NCBI GenBank assembly: GCA_028023455.1
Contig: JAQFVV010012508.1
Coordinates: 1,359,877-1,423,876, forward strand
Origin: Epiperipatus broadwayi
Taxonomy: Eukaryota; Onychophora; Udeonychophora; Euonychophora; Peripatidae
Direction: 5' to 3'
DNA length: 64,000 nt
The position numbers were made by a program, and so were the translations under genes. The stretch's first letter is position 1; every line of letters begins with the position of its first letter. Positions 35,531 to 46,666 of the stretch are shown one piece after another. The notes beneath the pieces are model-generated. The model was not told the origin of the DNA. It saw only the letters and a program-made list of their open reading frames with translations, and searched no databases.

Positions 35531-35764
35531 TCTATAACATTACATAACAACCATTTCTTATGCTTTCACAATCTGTTTATATAATAGCAAGTTTTGCCAT
35601 ATGATATTGCTGCCTATTGCAAGCCAATCGATGAATGCTTGAAGTTTAGTATATCAAAATCCCTATCTAGTGACCTACTGATGAATAGTCACTAGATAGG
35701 GATTTTGATGCCCTAACCTTCTAGCATCCATTGTTTACTATGGCTTGCATTAGGTGGCAGTATC
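35531..35764. mobile_element. Foldback family A variant with 10-bp target-site duplication
   Basis: Left tctataacattacataac, centre a near-perfect hairpin of tcaaaatccctatctagtga with tcactagatagggattttga, right tggcttgcattaggtgg. Flanked by aatgaatgtc at 35521-35530 and 35765-35774. The ribozyme segment is replaced by the central hairpin. Confidence 0.8.
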
Positions 35765-35937
35765 AATGAATGTCATCGAAGTATTGATTCATTAATATAT
35801 TCAGAATTTCCTTTCATACTTTAATACTCCATTCATAAAAATTATCTATTCAGTGGCATTGATCATTTTCAGAGAAATTTTGATTTTAAAAATGTCATAT
35901 AGCATTACGTGACAATTTAATAAGCGTGTAATTATAA

Positions 35938-36226
35938 AACTAAATAAAGAGCACGCAATAGCTCTAGCAAGCTTTATCGATAAATGCCGCAAGAGAAAGC
36001 ATTTAAAAAATCTCTATCTAGAAATTATTCCTATCCTCAGACCGGTTTCATGCTCTTAGAGATCTTCAGTGAGGCGCTAGGATATTTCAGACAGCAGATC
36101 CAAAATACCAAATCAGAGCCAGCAGTTATCTGATAGTTAACTTTTAAGTAGACAATCTTCTTGTGGCATTTATCAATAAAGCTTGTTAGAGCTGTTGCAC
36201 GCTCTTTATTTAGTTTCACTTTTGTT
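35938..36226. mobile_element. Foldback family B, short palindromic copy
   Basis: Ends are perfect-looking inverted repeats (aaactaaataaagagc ... gctctttatttagttt). Then come agctctagcaagctttatcg on the left and ataaagcttgttagagct on the right. The left arm is long enough to hold the ribozyme (36035-36074, minus strand). The right arm is truncated to the end region. Confidence 0.85.
36035..36074 (-). ncRNA. Hammerhead ribozyme candidate, family B, best copy
   Basis: Minus strand: CCUCA (36074-36070), core CUGAAGA (36069-36063), 13-nt stem II region with CUC/GAG pairs, GAAA (36049-36046), CCGG, U16.1 (36041), C17 (36040), then UGAGG (36039-36035). Stem I CCUCA/UGAGG is a perfect 5-bp helix. 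A15.1 begins the palindrome ACCGGU. Position 7 (A) is free to vary in hammerheads. Weakness: stem II is short and bulged. Confidence 0.7.
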
Positions 36227-36229
36227 GAA

Positions 36230-36955
36230 GTATCATTAGACTATCAAACCGTTGTATCTTGGTACAAACAAAGTTAGGGGAGGTGGATAAATTAGAAGTA
36301 ATTACATATGTCATTGTGCTTTAAAGTACAGAGATAAGGATTATGACAGCAACAGTTATATTAAATAAAATTTCCAATTTATTGGTGCTTCAATGAAGAA
36401 ACAATGTAAATTTGAATCTCTGGATGTACTATGGTATATAGAGTTGGGATTGCTTTAATGCTGGTGCGTTGTCTAAGTTTGGAATTCGTAATTAAGCCCA
36501 TGATTCTTGAAGAAGTGAAAATTTAAACCAGTACAAGTACTTGAAAATAATAAGATGAAAAAGGTTAATAGAGTTGTTTTAAAATACGTTACTGACACTA
36601 ATACTAAAATGAGTCGAGCAAATGAAAAATATTACATCAGGAAAGGAGATCGTCAATATGTTAAATAATCGTAGCAACTACAGTTAATATTAAAGGTAAA
36701 AATATTCTTTTTTACTTTCATTATTCGAATTTAATAATAACAGAAATTATTCAATACACCAATGATCTTGTAAACATCAGTATTTATGTGGCTCGAGAAA
36801 TTTGATGTAAAATCAAACTTATTCTGTTCGTGTCTTAGCCATACAAGCTGTATAAGTTTTACTCATCAAGAAAATGTGTGTGTGTGTAAATATGAAATTA
36901 ACATAATCAGTTATGTATGTAATTAAGAGAAGTAAGCCAGTCTCCTGAACAAATT
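36230..36955. other. AT-rich intronic sequence
   Basis: No gene or repeat family recognised. Confidence 0.45.
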
Positions 36956-36961
36956 GCACTC

Positions 36962-37305
36962 TAAATATTGAATAAAGAATCAACAATAGAATGAATCCGC
37001 CTATTCTTGGAATTTTTGATGTGTATAAGTTTATCTTTGTTAACTTGGATGAAAATTCAGAGTGAAATTAATCTATCAGCCAGCTTAAATATGGCATTTG
37101 ATAATTAGTAGATTAACAATTGATGAAACAAGGATGGAGACAAAATCTTTCTTTTAACCATGTTGTTTTTAATAATTAAATATAATTTAATAAATGTAAA
37201 TATTTTCACCAATGTTGATAAAGGTAAGTTTATATATACGTATATCAAAAACTCCAAGAATAAATGGATTTATCCTATTTTTGATTCTTTGTTCAACATT
37301 TTTAT
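36962..37305. repeat. Foldback repeat, ~85-bp arms
   Basis: 36964-37050 (gaataaagaatcaac, gcctattcttgga, tataagtttatctttgtt) is the imperfect reverse complement of 37205-37302 (tgttgataaaggtaagttta, ctccaagaataaatgga, ttgattctttgttcaac). It encodes nothing recognised. Confidence 0.7.
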
Positions 37306-37390
37306 TGGTATTTGTTCATAGTCTGTGGGGGAATGGTTTTCTCCTCGTAATTATATATACATAAGAGAGGGGATTCTACCTCTATTGCTA

Positions 37391-37477
37391 AAAGGAGATT
37401 GCCTTGACAACAGTTTGAAATTCTTGATTGTTATCTATATTGGGATTGTCTAAATGTTGACTGGTTTCTAATGGTTA
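37391..37477 (+). repeat. Single arm of the 32-kb foldback family
   Basis: Shares gattgccttgacaacag, ttgttatctatattggga and ctaaatgttgactggttt with the right arm at 32135-32216. No partner arm nearby. Confidence 0.75.
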
Positions 37478-37479
37478 TA

Positions 37480-38628
37480 TATATATATAAAGTGAAGTTT
37501 AGGTCACTTTTCTCTATGTAAAGGATTCCTTATAGTTGCATTCAATTAGAGAACGTGAGAAAAAGAAGTATGAAATAAATTCTTGGACCAGAAAATTTTA
37601 TTTATCATTTCCAAAAAAAACTATAATAAAGAATTGTCTTTATTTTAAATTTTCTACAACTGTAAAAAATTAGCAAGTACAAATAATCATAACATTATTG
37701 AAAGGTATACGCAAATAAGTCCAAAGGTTGTAACATTAGTTTTTTTTTTGTATCATGCTGTACTTAAGATTTCCCATGATGATGCAACCATTAGTTGATC
37801 ATGAGTACATTCCCTATGATTATTATTATTCAAGGTTGTGGCTTGTATATGACTGATGTGTCTTTTCATGCATCAAATAAACTTTGAATAAATATAAAAT
37901 ATGCAGATCAATAATGGTATTTGCAGCACTTGAGTCATTGAGTCAGCTGATAGCTGGGAGTTAGCATCATGAAGAGAAAAGTGGGTAATACATCGTCTAA
38001 TTACCCGTACCGCTCTATGGCACTGTTCACAATTCGTTACAATTTTTACTAACTCACATCAATTACAAGACATTTAAGCAAAAAAATTTAAAAAAATCCG
38101 TTCTAATAGACTTTTTGTCATTACAACTACAGAAACCTTCATATCATACGCTGTACAATAGTCAAGAGTAATGTCTCTAGAAAGTGTCGCATACTCGTTG
38201 CTAATAATGTTCAACATGCTAGAGATGTTGGGGTAAGAGTGCACTTCAACATCTTAGTGTTTGAACAGTTTACAGGCCATAAGATCTATGAGCGGCTTTG
38301 TAAACAGCATATTTATATGCTTTAGCGTAGAAACAGCGCCACCGCATGGTGTGGATCAATAGACGATATATTACCGAAAAGTGATATGAAGACATAGTCG
38401 TGGAGAAAGAGTGATATTTATTAAAGTGAATATAAAAAAATAGATGCAGTCTGATTGCTTCCTTCTTTTTTTTTGTAGAAAGTTGAATTATATGTATAAT
38501 TTTGCTGGTTTAGTAAATTAATATAAAGACTGCCTAGGATTATTTTTTGCATGCTTGAAACTCGGTAAAAAATATTCCGATATGTTTTGATTTTAATTAT
38601 TTAACAAAAAATGATATTGACAATAACA
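37480..38628. other. Intronic sequence, nothing identified
   Basis: No gene or repeat family recognised. A slightly GC-richer patch occurs at 37940-38060 and 38320-38400. Confidence 0.4.
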
Positions 38629-38645
38629 CAATGCTAGAGAATGAA

Positions 38646-39176
38646 TTATATTTATATATTGAACTATTTCCATCATCTAATATGAGTATTGAATATCTTC
38701 AGAAAAATGTAACTTTATTCAAATATTCCAAATATATTCAACTGTTACAAATAGCACACAGGTTAGTATATGCTCAACATTTCGAGCATTCTTCCCTCTT
38801 CTTCAGGTGTTGCTGGTCTGACCAATGACAATACTAGCATAGGAATCAAACCTGGACCCTTATATTCTTGCCTTTGGCAGGATGGCTCAGTTGGTTAGAG
38901 CGTTACCTTAAAATTCGATACTCAAGAACCTAAGATCCCAGTTTGATTTCCATGATAGTACTGTCATTGATTAGGCCAGCAACATCTGAAGAAAAGGGGA
39001 TAATAATACCTTTCGAAATGTGCATATACTAATTCGCATGCTATTACTAATAGTTGAATGTATTTGAAATATTTAAATAAAGTTACTTTTTTTTTAAAGA
39101 CATTCAATACTCAGATGATGGAAATAGTCCATTATATAAATACAACTAAAACATCGTCATCACAAACCTTCAGAAA
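38646..39176. mobile_element. SINE-D foldback with 16-bp target-site duplication and intact tRNA-like head
   Basis: Two SINE-D copies head-to-head: reverse copy 38646-38868, forward copy 38870-39176. The forward head has box A (ggatggctcagttggttag) and a box-B-like cagtttgatttcc. The body has ctgaagaaaagggg...ctttcgaaatg and a tail ending ccttcagaaa. The 16-bp repeat aatgctagagaatgaa flanks it (38630-38645, 39177-39192). The two ends are not symmetrical: the right copy is ~40 bp longer. Confidence 0.85.
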
Positions 39177-39634
39177 AATGCTAGAGAATGAACTCTATAC
39201 TTTATAAAATTCCAATATTAGATAAACTCTAATGACTACATTTTTATCTAACCTTGCATCTAAATCGTAAGTGAATTTTCAAAATGAAAATGAAAAGGTT
39301 TTATTTCGTAAAACCTTTTCTTTAGCAGCAATAGAAATTAGGTTATAATGATGTTTTACATTGCTTTGATTCAGATCCTATCCACATATTTAATAATGTC
39401 CTTTCCCATCCTGACTTTTCTCTTTCTGAGCTAAATAAGCCATTTCTAAATACATTTATAGCACGTTAAGTTAAAAAAGAAAAAAAGCTCTTGTGTTTAG
39501 TAAGATTCTTTCTTGAAAATGGTTGTGAATATTTTTAAATCTAATTTCCCCTCTAACAAGCTTCAATCGTCTATCCTATTTCTCAAATTTTTTTTGCTAT
39601 GTTGGTTTTACTCGACTTAGATCTTTCAAATTAT

Positions 39635-40425
39635 AGAGTTATAATTATTTATTAAGCGAACAGGAAGTATATGTAATACTTTTAAGACAGGCAATAACCT
39701 GTATCAAATGCACCTTGAAATTTATAATAGTCGAGCAATATCTTTATTTTGCCGATAGAGGGATCTCTCAAATCACGACAAGTGATTTTTATAAAGATAA
39801 CAGTGGCCATCTTATTTTTAACCTAACTTTCCACTTATATAGGCCAATCTGAAGCATCTAGATTTGGGAGCGTAAAGTTGTTGTTCTCTCCTCTGTTTAA
39901 GTCCACTATTTCCTATACAAATTAACATTCGCAAAATCTTGCAATTTACAATGAGTTAATATTATGATCTTTATACTGGAAATATATAAAGTATTGTAGA
40001 GTTATAATTATTTATTAAGCGTACCGGAAATATATGTGAATACTTTTAAGACAGGCTATAACCTGTATCAAATGTGCCTTGAAATTTATATTAGTCAAGC
40101 AATATCTTTATTTTGCCAATAGAGGAACCTCTCAAACCACGATACAAGATAGTGATTTTTATAAAGATTATAAAGATAAGAGTGGCCGTCTTATCTTTAA
40201 CCTAACTTTCCACTTATATAGGCCAATCTGAAGCATCTAGATTTGGAAGTGTGAAGCTGTTCTCTCCACTGGTTAAGTCCACCATTTCCTATACAAATTA
40301 ACATTTGCATGTTGTGGTTTGAGAGGTCCCTCTATTGACAAAATAAAGATATTGCTTGACTATTATAAATTTCAAGGCGCATTTGATACAGGTTATAGCC
40401 TGCCTTAAAAGTATCTTTCAAATTA
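39635..40425. repeat. 363-bp tandem pair plus inverted third copy
   Basis: Units start at 39635 and 39998 (agagttataattatttatta), with shared aagacaggc, caaatg, gcaatatctttattttgcc, gaggatctctcaaa-like and ataggccaatctgaagcat. From about 40311 the first ~110 bp recur inverted (ggtttgagaggtccctct, gacaaaataaagatattgc, ttgatacaggttatagcct). This may be a foldback element that suffered tandem duplication. Confidence 0.85.
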
Positions 40426-40429
40426 ATAA

Positions 40430-41270
40430 ATTGAGGGTTTTTTTAGGATGTTTTTATTGATCAAAATACCTTAAATACATATTTTTTTAGTTTATGATAT
40501 AAACATGATAATTTATTTAGTATATTTTGGTTTTGTTCATCCAGCTAATGAGTTATTAATTCTAATCTACAAAACAGTTGAGATTAAAAATGAGGAAGAA
40601 AACTGTTGAAAAATTAAAATGGCTTATCTATTTATTTGAAACGTACTTTGCTGCACCAATGTAAAAAGAAAAGTTTATTTGAAAAGGCTTAATTGGTAAT
40701 AATGTACTGATTTTATAGTCTTTTTGAATGAAATACATTGATTGAATTCAGATCGTTTGAAACAATTTTTTCTCTCATTCAAATTTAATGTCTATCATTA
40801 ATTGGATTTTAGTCAATGGATTTATTTATCTATTATTTTTATGTTGCAATAATATAATTAATATTTCACTTTTTTTATCTATATTTGTTTTTAAGAATTA
40901 ACAAATGTTTATTGAAATGTCTTTTTATAAGAAATGAATTGTTGCGATTTGGGGGTAGTGGAAGAAAAAGTGATTTTAAAAAGAGCTAATGAAATATGAA
41001 AGTGAAATTCATTTTGTCACCGAATATTTGCCTAAGAAAAAAAAATTGTGTTCTAATTGGCTAATATTAAAAGAGATGCTCAACTTTATAATCGGTACAA
41101 GACTAAGTATCAAAAAAGGCTATTTGTGTGTAATTACTGTTAATGTATATATTTATATACTTGTTGTATACGTATTTTTATTATAATGTAAATTTTTTAC
41201 ATATTAATAAATCATTTTTTCTTGGTCACAAATGAAATGGATAATTAAAATGCACTTTTTTCCCCTCTAA
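40430..41270. other. AT-rich intronic sequence
   Basis: No gene or repeat family recognised before the last TBCE exon. Confidence 0.45.
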
Positions 41271-41276
41271 TTAAAG

Positions 41277-41369
41277 GTTCCAGATTTGGAAGTTACTTTA
41301 GACAATGTTATGAAAGAAATTGCTTATTATTCCATAGAAAATGGAGACACCGTTTACGTAAGGTGGTAA
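41277..41369 (+). CDS. TBCE: TBCE terminal exon with stop
   Basis: Exon of 93 nt after acceptor ttaaag. It encodes V-P-D-L-E-V-T-L-D-N-V-M-K-E-I, then YYSIENGDTVYVRW and TAA at 41367-41369. The ending Y-S-x-E-N-G-D-x-x-x-V-R-W is the hallmark C-terminus of TBCE. The six exons sum to 594 nt in one frame. No AATAAA lies between the stop and the foldback at 41527; AATATA at ~41500 is the nearest variant, so the polyadenylation site is unplaced. Confidence 0.95.
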   Translation, partial: VPDLEVTLDNVMKEIAYYSIENGDTVYVRW

Positions 41370-41526
41370 TTCTGAAGTATTGGTATCTAAATCATGAAAA
41401 ATTGTGATTTTTTTTTTTCTTTACTTGTATGTATATACGTATAATATTAAATTTACATTAAGCAAAATATTTCTATATGAATTTTTTTGTAATTTTTTTA
41501 ATATAATACACTTTATATAATATAAT

Positions 41527-41733
41527 TAAAACAGGCAAAACTCTCCATACAGTAGTGCCAGCCAGAGTAATCAATGGATGCCAGAAGGCTTGTGCATAAA
41601 ATCCCCATCTAGTGCCTACTCATCCAATATTTCCAGACTAGTTTCTGGTTTGTGGCCTTGCACTACTGTATGGAGAGTTTTGCCTGTTTTAATACCGGTT
41701 ATGTCCAAGCATAAGAAATGGTGATCATGTGAT
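41527..41733. mobile_element. Foldback family A with ~13-bp AT-rich target-site duplication
   Basis: Contains caaaactctccatacagtag and inverted ctactgtatggagagttttg, ending gtgatcatgtga. Flanked by tatataatataat (41514-41526, 41733-41745; low complexity, one base overlaps the element end). The minus strand keeps CCAGAAACUAGUCUGG, but the CUGAUGA half of the hammerhead is deleted. It lies ~160 bp past the TBCE stop, possibly in the 3' UTR. Confidence 0.75.
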
Positions 41734-41775
41734 ATATAATATAATACACCAATGCAGTTTAACATATGATTTATT

Positions 41776-42545
41776 TTCTTATCTTGCCTACAGTTTCAAC
41801 TGTCCAGCAGTCATCATCAGAGCTACAATATTTAAACATACAATTAATACCTATCCATACATGTACCAATATATATATACACATATACATATATATATAA
41901 ACATAAAAAACATTTCAAACACTCCAACTATTAGCTTAAATATGGATTTTTAATATCTCTACAATCTAAAACCTCTTTATCCCACACTCATATTCAATTA
42001 ACTTCTTTTATATAAAATTTTATTTTATATTTTAACGTTTATTTCTTCATATTCTAATCTTTTAAATTTGCTCTTTCATCTAATTTATTTCTTCTATTTT
42101 AATTACTTATATATTATACATTAATCAATAACAATAATATTAACATAATATCCTTATAATTTTATTTCCTCATAATTTTTAATTTTTTACTTTTTAAAAA
42201 ACACTCACCTCTCCTCCTACAACCGAAATAACTTCCAAAAATTTTTGAAATTTTTTTTATTTTCTTCACCTCTACACCTCCTATGAACACATTCTGAAAC
42301 TATATCTTACTTTAATTCTTTAAAATCTACACATACCTATTCATTATCAAAAATATTCCTATAAAATTAATGCTTTCAAACCCTGATCCTTATTAAGAGA
42401 TGGCCTAATGCTTCTAATCAATATAGCCTCCTTTATCTTTCTATTCCTCACATTTTTTGTATGATTTATCATTTTAATACTTCCCTTTTCAAACTTATGC
42501 CCTGTCTTTAATGAATGTAAATAAACATGTGATCTCCTATCATAT
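41776..42545 (-). mobile_element. Penelope-like element, GIY-YIG C-terminus plus 3' region with ribozyme
   Basis: On the minus strand, 42545-42359 is open for ~61 codons, with Y-D-R-R-S-H-V-Y-L-H, then SLKTGHKFEKGSIKM, then RNRKIKEAILIRS, then P-S-L-N-K-D-Q-G and a TAG stop. This matches the end of the GIY-YIG endonuclease of Penelope-like elements (H-x-L-x-T-G-H, R-K-I-K/R-E-A-I-x-I, P-x-L-N-x-D-x-G). About 0.55 kb of 3' sequence follows and ends with a hammerhead core. The RT domain is missing (5' truncation at ~42545). Confidence 0.8.
41788..41823 (-). ncRNA. Hammerhead-like ribozyme in the Penelope 3' region
   Basis: Minus strand: GCU, CUGAUGA (41820-41814), 16-nt stem II region with ACUG/CAGU pairs, GAAA (41797-41794), CUG, U16.1, A17, then GGC. 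Stem I GCU/GGC is three pairs (one G-U). The cleavage triplet is GUA. Near-identical core in the palindrome at 58.3 kb, where stem I is UCU/AGA. Penelope-like elements are known to carry hammerheads in their terminal repeats. Confidence 0.6.
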
Positions 42546-42559
42546 AATTTTTTTAATAC

Positions 42560-43840
42560 CTAGAAAATAGTTTTATTCTTAAATTATTTTAAATTTTATA
42601 TAACTGCCTTAATAGATCAATTATTTAAAAAAAGAACTTTTGGCTACACCTATTTATTAATTTCCATAATATAACTGGTTTTGTAAATTAATATTGGACA
42701 TCTGATTATTTATAATGGTTATTTAACATCTCTCTTTGGTATGTTAACCAAAAATAAACCATTTCATAGCTAGCAGGGAAGTGAAAAGTAATGATCCAAC
42801 AACAACTTCTACATTTATTAAAAAGAACGTTAGTACTAATTCTACATTTGAGGGTGATATGTTGAATGAAAATGTTTAAGATTGTTTATAAAACATTGAA
42901 ATATTCAATAACTTCAAATCCTCAACAGAGATTGATTGTTTTTAAATTTTCACTAAATTGGGCAAAACAGAAAGTGTGTGCATTCCAGCAGACAACCATA
43001 ACTACAAACTCAAGGTTTCTCGCTCTTTTTTCATTATATTAAAATTATTCAACCCTCTAAAAAAAATAATAGTGATCAATTTTTAAATAATTTTATAATA
43101 TTTACAACGATGTGAATTTTCCTACAAAAATGTATATTATACATTCCTTTTTATTCTTTCAATAATTTCCCCGTCTTAAAAAGTGCTTTGTTATTTTATT
43201 TCATTGTCACAGATTTTATTACTTTACTTTACAATACTTTTAATTGCAATTTATATTGTAATGTATTCATTATTTAATTTTTCCTTATTGATAACAGTAA
43301 AGAATTTTTTCCATGAACGTATTTTCTGAATATGGTTACAAGTTTTCCACTAATACTTGATTTCACTTTTACGGCTTTGCCTTTCAAGTCTAGATAATAA
43401 TGTGCTTTGTAATAATTATTTTAAATTTAATTAAGTAATAATTCTCACATTGGATTTTTTAATTGGAGATTGGATCGTTTTCATTTTAAGTTAGCAATTT
43501 TCATATTTGCTTAAGTTCTATTTAATCTGATTGAAATCTTTTCAGTAATATAATCACTATGTTGTTCAATTTCTTAAAGAATTCTAAGTACCTCCAATGT
43601 CATATATTCTAAAACAAAAATAAGTTAGGCTAACGATAACAACATTAAAAGCTGAACTTTGTTCTTCCGTAGTTTTATTTGAAGCATATCGCCAAAAGAA
43701 TAAACTATTATTTGAAGAATAGTGAATGCCAAAAGAAAAAAACAAATATTTCTACTCTCTTTAGAAGATTAAGTATATTTAAGGATTGTCTAAAGGTTTG
43801 TGTTGAAGACATTTTACATTCAATCATCTAAGCAAAATCG
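42560..43840. other. AT-rich 3' flank, nothing identified
   Basis: No gene or repeat family recognised. Confidence 0.45.
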
Positions 43841-44085
43841 TTAAATATTTTTTAGAAAAAATAGAAAATTTATTCATACTTTTCTAAATATATTCACCTG
43901 TTAGCGATAATGCACAGATTCGTACAAAACATAACATTTCAAATAATAGTATTCTCTCTTCTTCAAATATTGGTGGACTGACCAATATTAGCTAGCATGT
44001 GAATTAAATGGATGACTTTTAGTCTTACTGGATTAAAGGAGATGATTTAATCAGTTAAGCTGTTCTGTCAAAGATAATAGTCAGT
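43840..44085 (-). mobile_element. Degenerate SINE-D copy
   Basis: Recognisable by aatatattcacctgttagcg, gcacagattcgta, ctctcttcttcaaata and ttggtggactgaccaat in the order of reversed SINE-D. Old and heavily mutated. Confidence 0.55.
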
Positions 44086-44089
44086 AGAA

Positions 44090-45060
44090 ATTGTATTTCA
44101 TTATTTATGAATGAGATCCTGATTTCTTCATTATTTTTTTAAGGTCAAGAATAATAAATTGGGATTATGATATTACATTGATTTATGAGGTTATTTGCTG
44201 TTCTCATATGAGTAGCTTCTTTCATTTTTTTTCTTTTTATTCTCTGATATTCTTGTGCTTTCATAATCTAAGACATTTGTTGGAATATGCAAGTTCTGGT
44301 CCTTTAGACACCTTTGTCTTTTCCTCTATCTATTTTATGTTCTTTTAATCATTTTTCAATGGGGCAGCTAGTTTCATATTTTCTACATTAACATAGTATT
44401 TCATGGAGTGATAATCCATAATGTATGAAAACACTCATTAACCTTATCCTTTAAAAAACAATAGAAAAATCAGGAAATTCTTCATAGATAGATTGCCTGA
44501 TGAGAATGAAACATAAGTTGTATCTCATGGTTTATGAATTAGAAGCTGAAGTAAGCTGAGAAGGTATTTTTATTTGTATCAAATACAATCTGAATTCATA
44601 GTATGCCTCTAGTGGATGAAGTATTCAATTGTAATATAAACAATATCCTAGTCTGCATTAAAATTGTAATACAAATATAAAGCTTTTTTGAATATTATAT
44701 CTTGGGCTAAAATTAAATATCACCAACAACTTTCATGTATAGAAATTAAATTGTAATATGCAATGGATAATACTGGGACTTGAAACTCCAAAAATTTTAC
44801 CTGGAAATAATACAAGTCCTAGAAATATATATCTATTGTTTGTCCTATTAAATGGCCATGAAATGACATTGAAATAACATGAATTACTTTGGGGGAGATA
44901 TGAGAAACATAGTGAAATGATAACAAGTCATCAATGTTATTGATATTCCAGGATAAATTGTGGTAAGATTTGTAGAAAGAAAAATGGATAATTTGTTTAA
45001 AACTTTCAGACCATTTTAACAAATGCCTATAGTCATCATAAGATTATGAAATAAGAATAT
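44090..45060. other. AT-rich sequence, nothing identified
   Basis: No gene or repeat family recognised. Confidence 0.45.
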
Positions 45061-45067
45061 GTGATAA

Positions 45068-46125
45068 TAAGTTGGACTATTTCCATCATCTGTTATTTAA
45101 TGTTGATAAACATCACATGATCACCATTTATGCTTGCTCATAACTGTTATTAAACAGGCAAAACTCTCTATATGTATTGCCACTCGGTGCAACCCAGAGT
45201 AATCAATGGATACCAGAAGGCTTGTGCATAAAATCCCCATCCAGTGCCTATTCAGCCAATATCATCAGACTACTTTCTGTCTTGTCAGTGAGGAGCCTTA
45301 GATCTGAGAGCACTGCACTTAGATCTTAGGATCTAATGCAACCCTCCAGCAGCCACCTTTTATCTCTAGTTAACTACGAAACTATGAGTCTTAAATTGAA
45401 AACACTAATATTTTCAATCCAAGCTCATTAGCTTATATAGTCATATAGGTCTGAACTCAGTTCAGTACCTATACATTTTGGTGTCTTTGGATATGGTGGT
45501 TATGGTTATTAAAGAACCCAAGACACCAAAATGTATAGGTACTGAACTGAGTTCAGATCTATATGATTAAATAAGCTACAAGACTCGTAGTTTTGTAGTT
45601 AAGTAGAGATAAAAGGTGGCTGCTGGAGGGTTGCATTAGATCCTAAGATCTAGGTGCAGTGCTCTCAGATCTAAGGCTCTTCACTGACAAGACAGAAAGT
45701 AGTCTGATGATATTGGCTGAATAGGCACTGGATGGGGATTTTATGCACAAGCCTTCTGGCATCTATTGATTACTCTGGCTTGCACTGAGTGGCAATACGT
45801 ATAGAGAGTTTTGCCTGTTTATTTAATGTTGACTGCCTTAAAATTCGATATTGAAGAATCTAAAGGTGTAAGTTCGACTCATATGCTAATATTGTCACTG
45901 GTCAAGGCAGCAACATCTGAAGAACAGAGGAGAGTAGTACTACTCAAAACGTATAATTATTAACCTGTGTTGCCTATTTGTGTGTTACTACTAATAAGTT
46001 GTTGGTATTTGAAAAATTTAAATAAAGTTTAAAATTTTCTAAATATTCAACATTTAATAATAGATAATAGAAACAGTCTAACATATTGTCACATTTAATA
46101 TCATCACAAACTTTCAGACAAATAG
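45068..46125. mobile_element. SINE-D copy split by a family A foldback
   Basis: The left remnant (ttggactatttccatcatc) lies at 45071-45106. The main body resumes at 45833 with ccttaaaattcgatattgaag, the box-B-like gtaagttcgactc, cagcaacatctgaagaa and a tail to about 46125. The insertion at 45107-45818 separates the two parts, which fixes the order of events: SINE-D first, then A. Confidence 0.75.
45107..45818. mobile_element. Foldback family A, full length (712 bp), 14-bp target-site duplication
   Basis: Two ~300-bp arms. Left reads taaacatcacatgatcacc, aaaactctctatatg, aatgcaaccctccagcagcc; right is the complement, ending gagagttttgcctgt. Flanked by ttatttaatgttga (45093-45106, 45819-45832). 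The right end lacks the ~45-bp catcacatgatcacc terminal part. Both arms share the same small deletion in the ribozyme core (CUCCUCACUGACAAGACAG then AAAG), so they were copied from each other or from one template. Confidence 0.9.
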
Positions 46126-46129
46126 AAAT

Positions 46130-46455
46130 AAAAAATAGATTCATAAATATGTAAAGCTCATGCAATTTACAATAGCATTACTTTTTATCTAACCAAAAAA
46201 TTATGATTATTAGTATACAAATATGTGAAGAAAGTCATACGATATAAACAGGCATCTATGAACTATAACTATATAGTTTTAGTGAGGGAAAATCATAGAA
46301 TCTACAAAGTAATATACACATAGAAAGGAACATGTATTTAAGATCAGGCCCGTTCCATGGATTTGTGTCACTCGGATGCAAAATTATATTACTGCCCTTT
46401 CAAAAAAAATCATAGTAATAATAAATTGAAATTTTCATATAACATATAATGTAAA
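46130..46455. other. AT-rich sequence, nothing identified
   Basis: No gene or repeat family recognised. Confidence 0.4.
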
Positions 46456-46666
46456 ATAAAATAATGAGTGTGTTAATAGCTCTAACCAAGCTTTATTGAT
46501 AAACGTCACAATAGAAAACATTTAAAATCTCTATCTAGAAGCATTCCCATCTCCAAACTGGTTTCTTGCTAATGATTATCTTCAGTGAGGCGCTAGGATA
46601 TTTCAGACCCTAGATCTAAAATACCATCTCACAGCCAGCACTTATCTGATACCTAACTATGAAGTA

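Noticed and set aside
35672-35690. CTGATGA at the centre of the 35.5-kb foldback
   Set aside because: It is not followed by GAAA at a suitable distance and has no stem I partner, so it is probably coincidence.
38873-38950. Functional tRNA gene
   Set aside because: Boxes A and B are present, but the acceptor and anticodon arms do not fold properly and the sequence continues into a SINE body.
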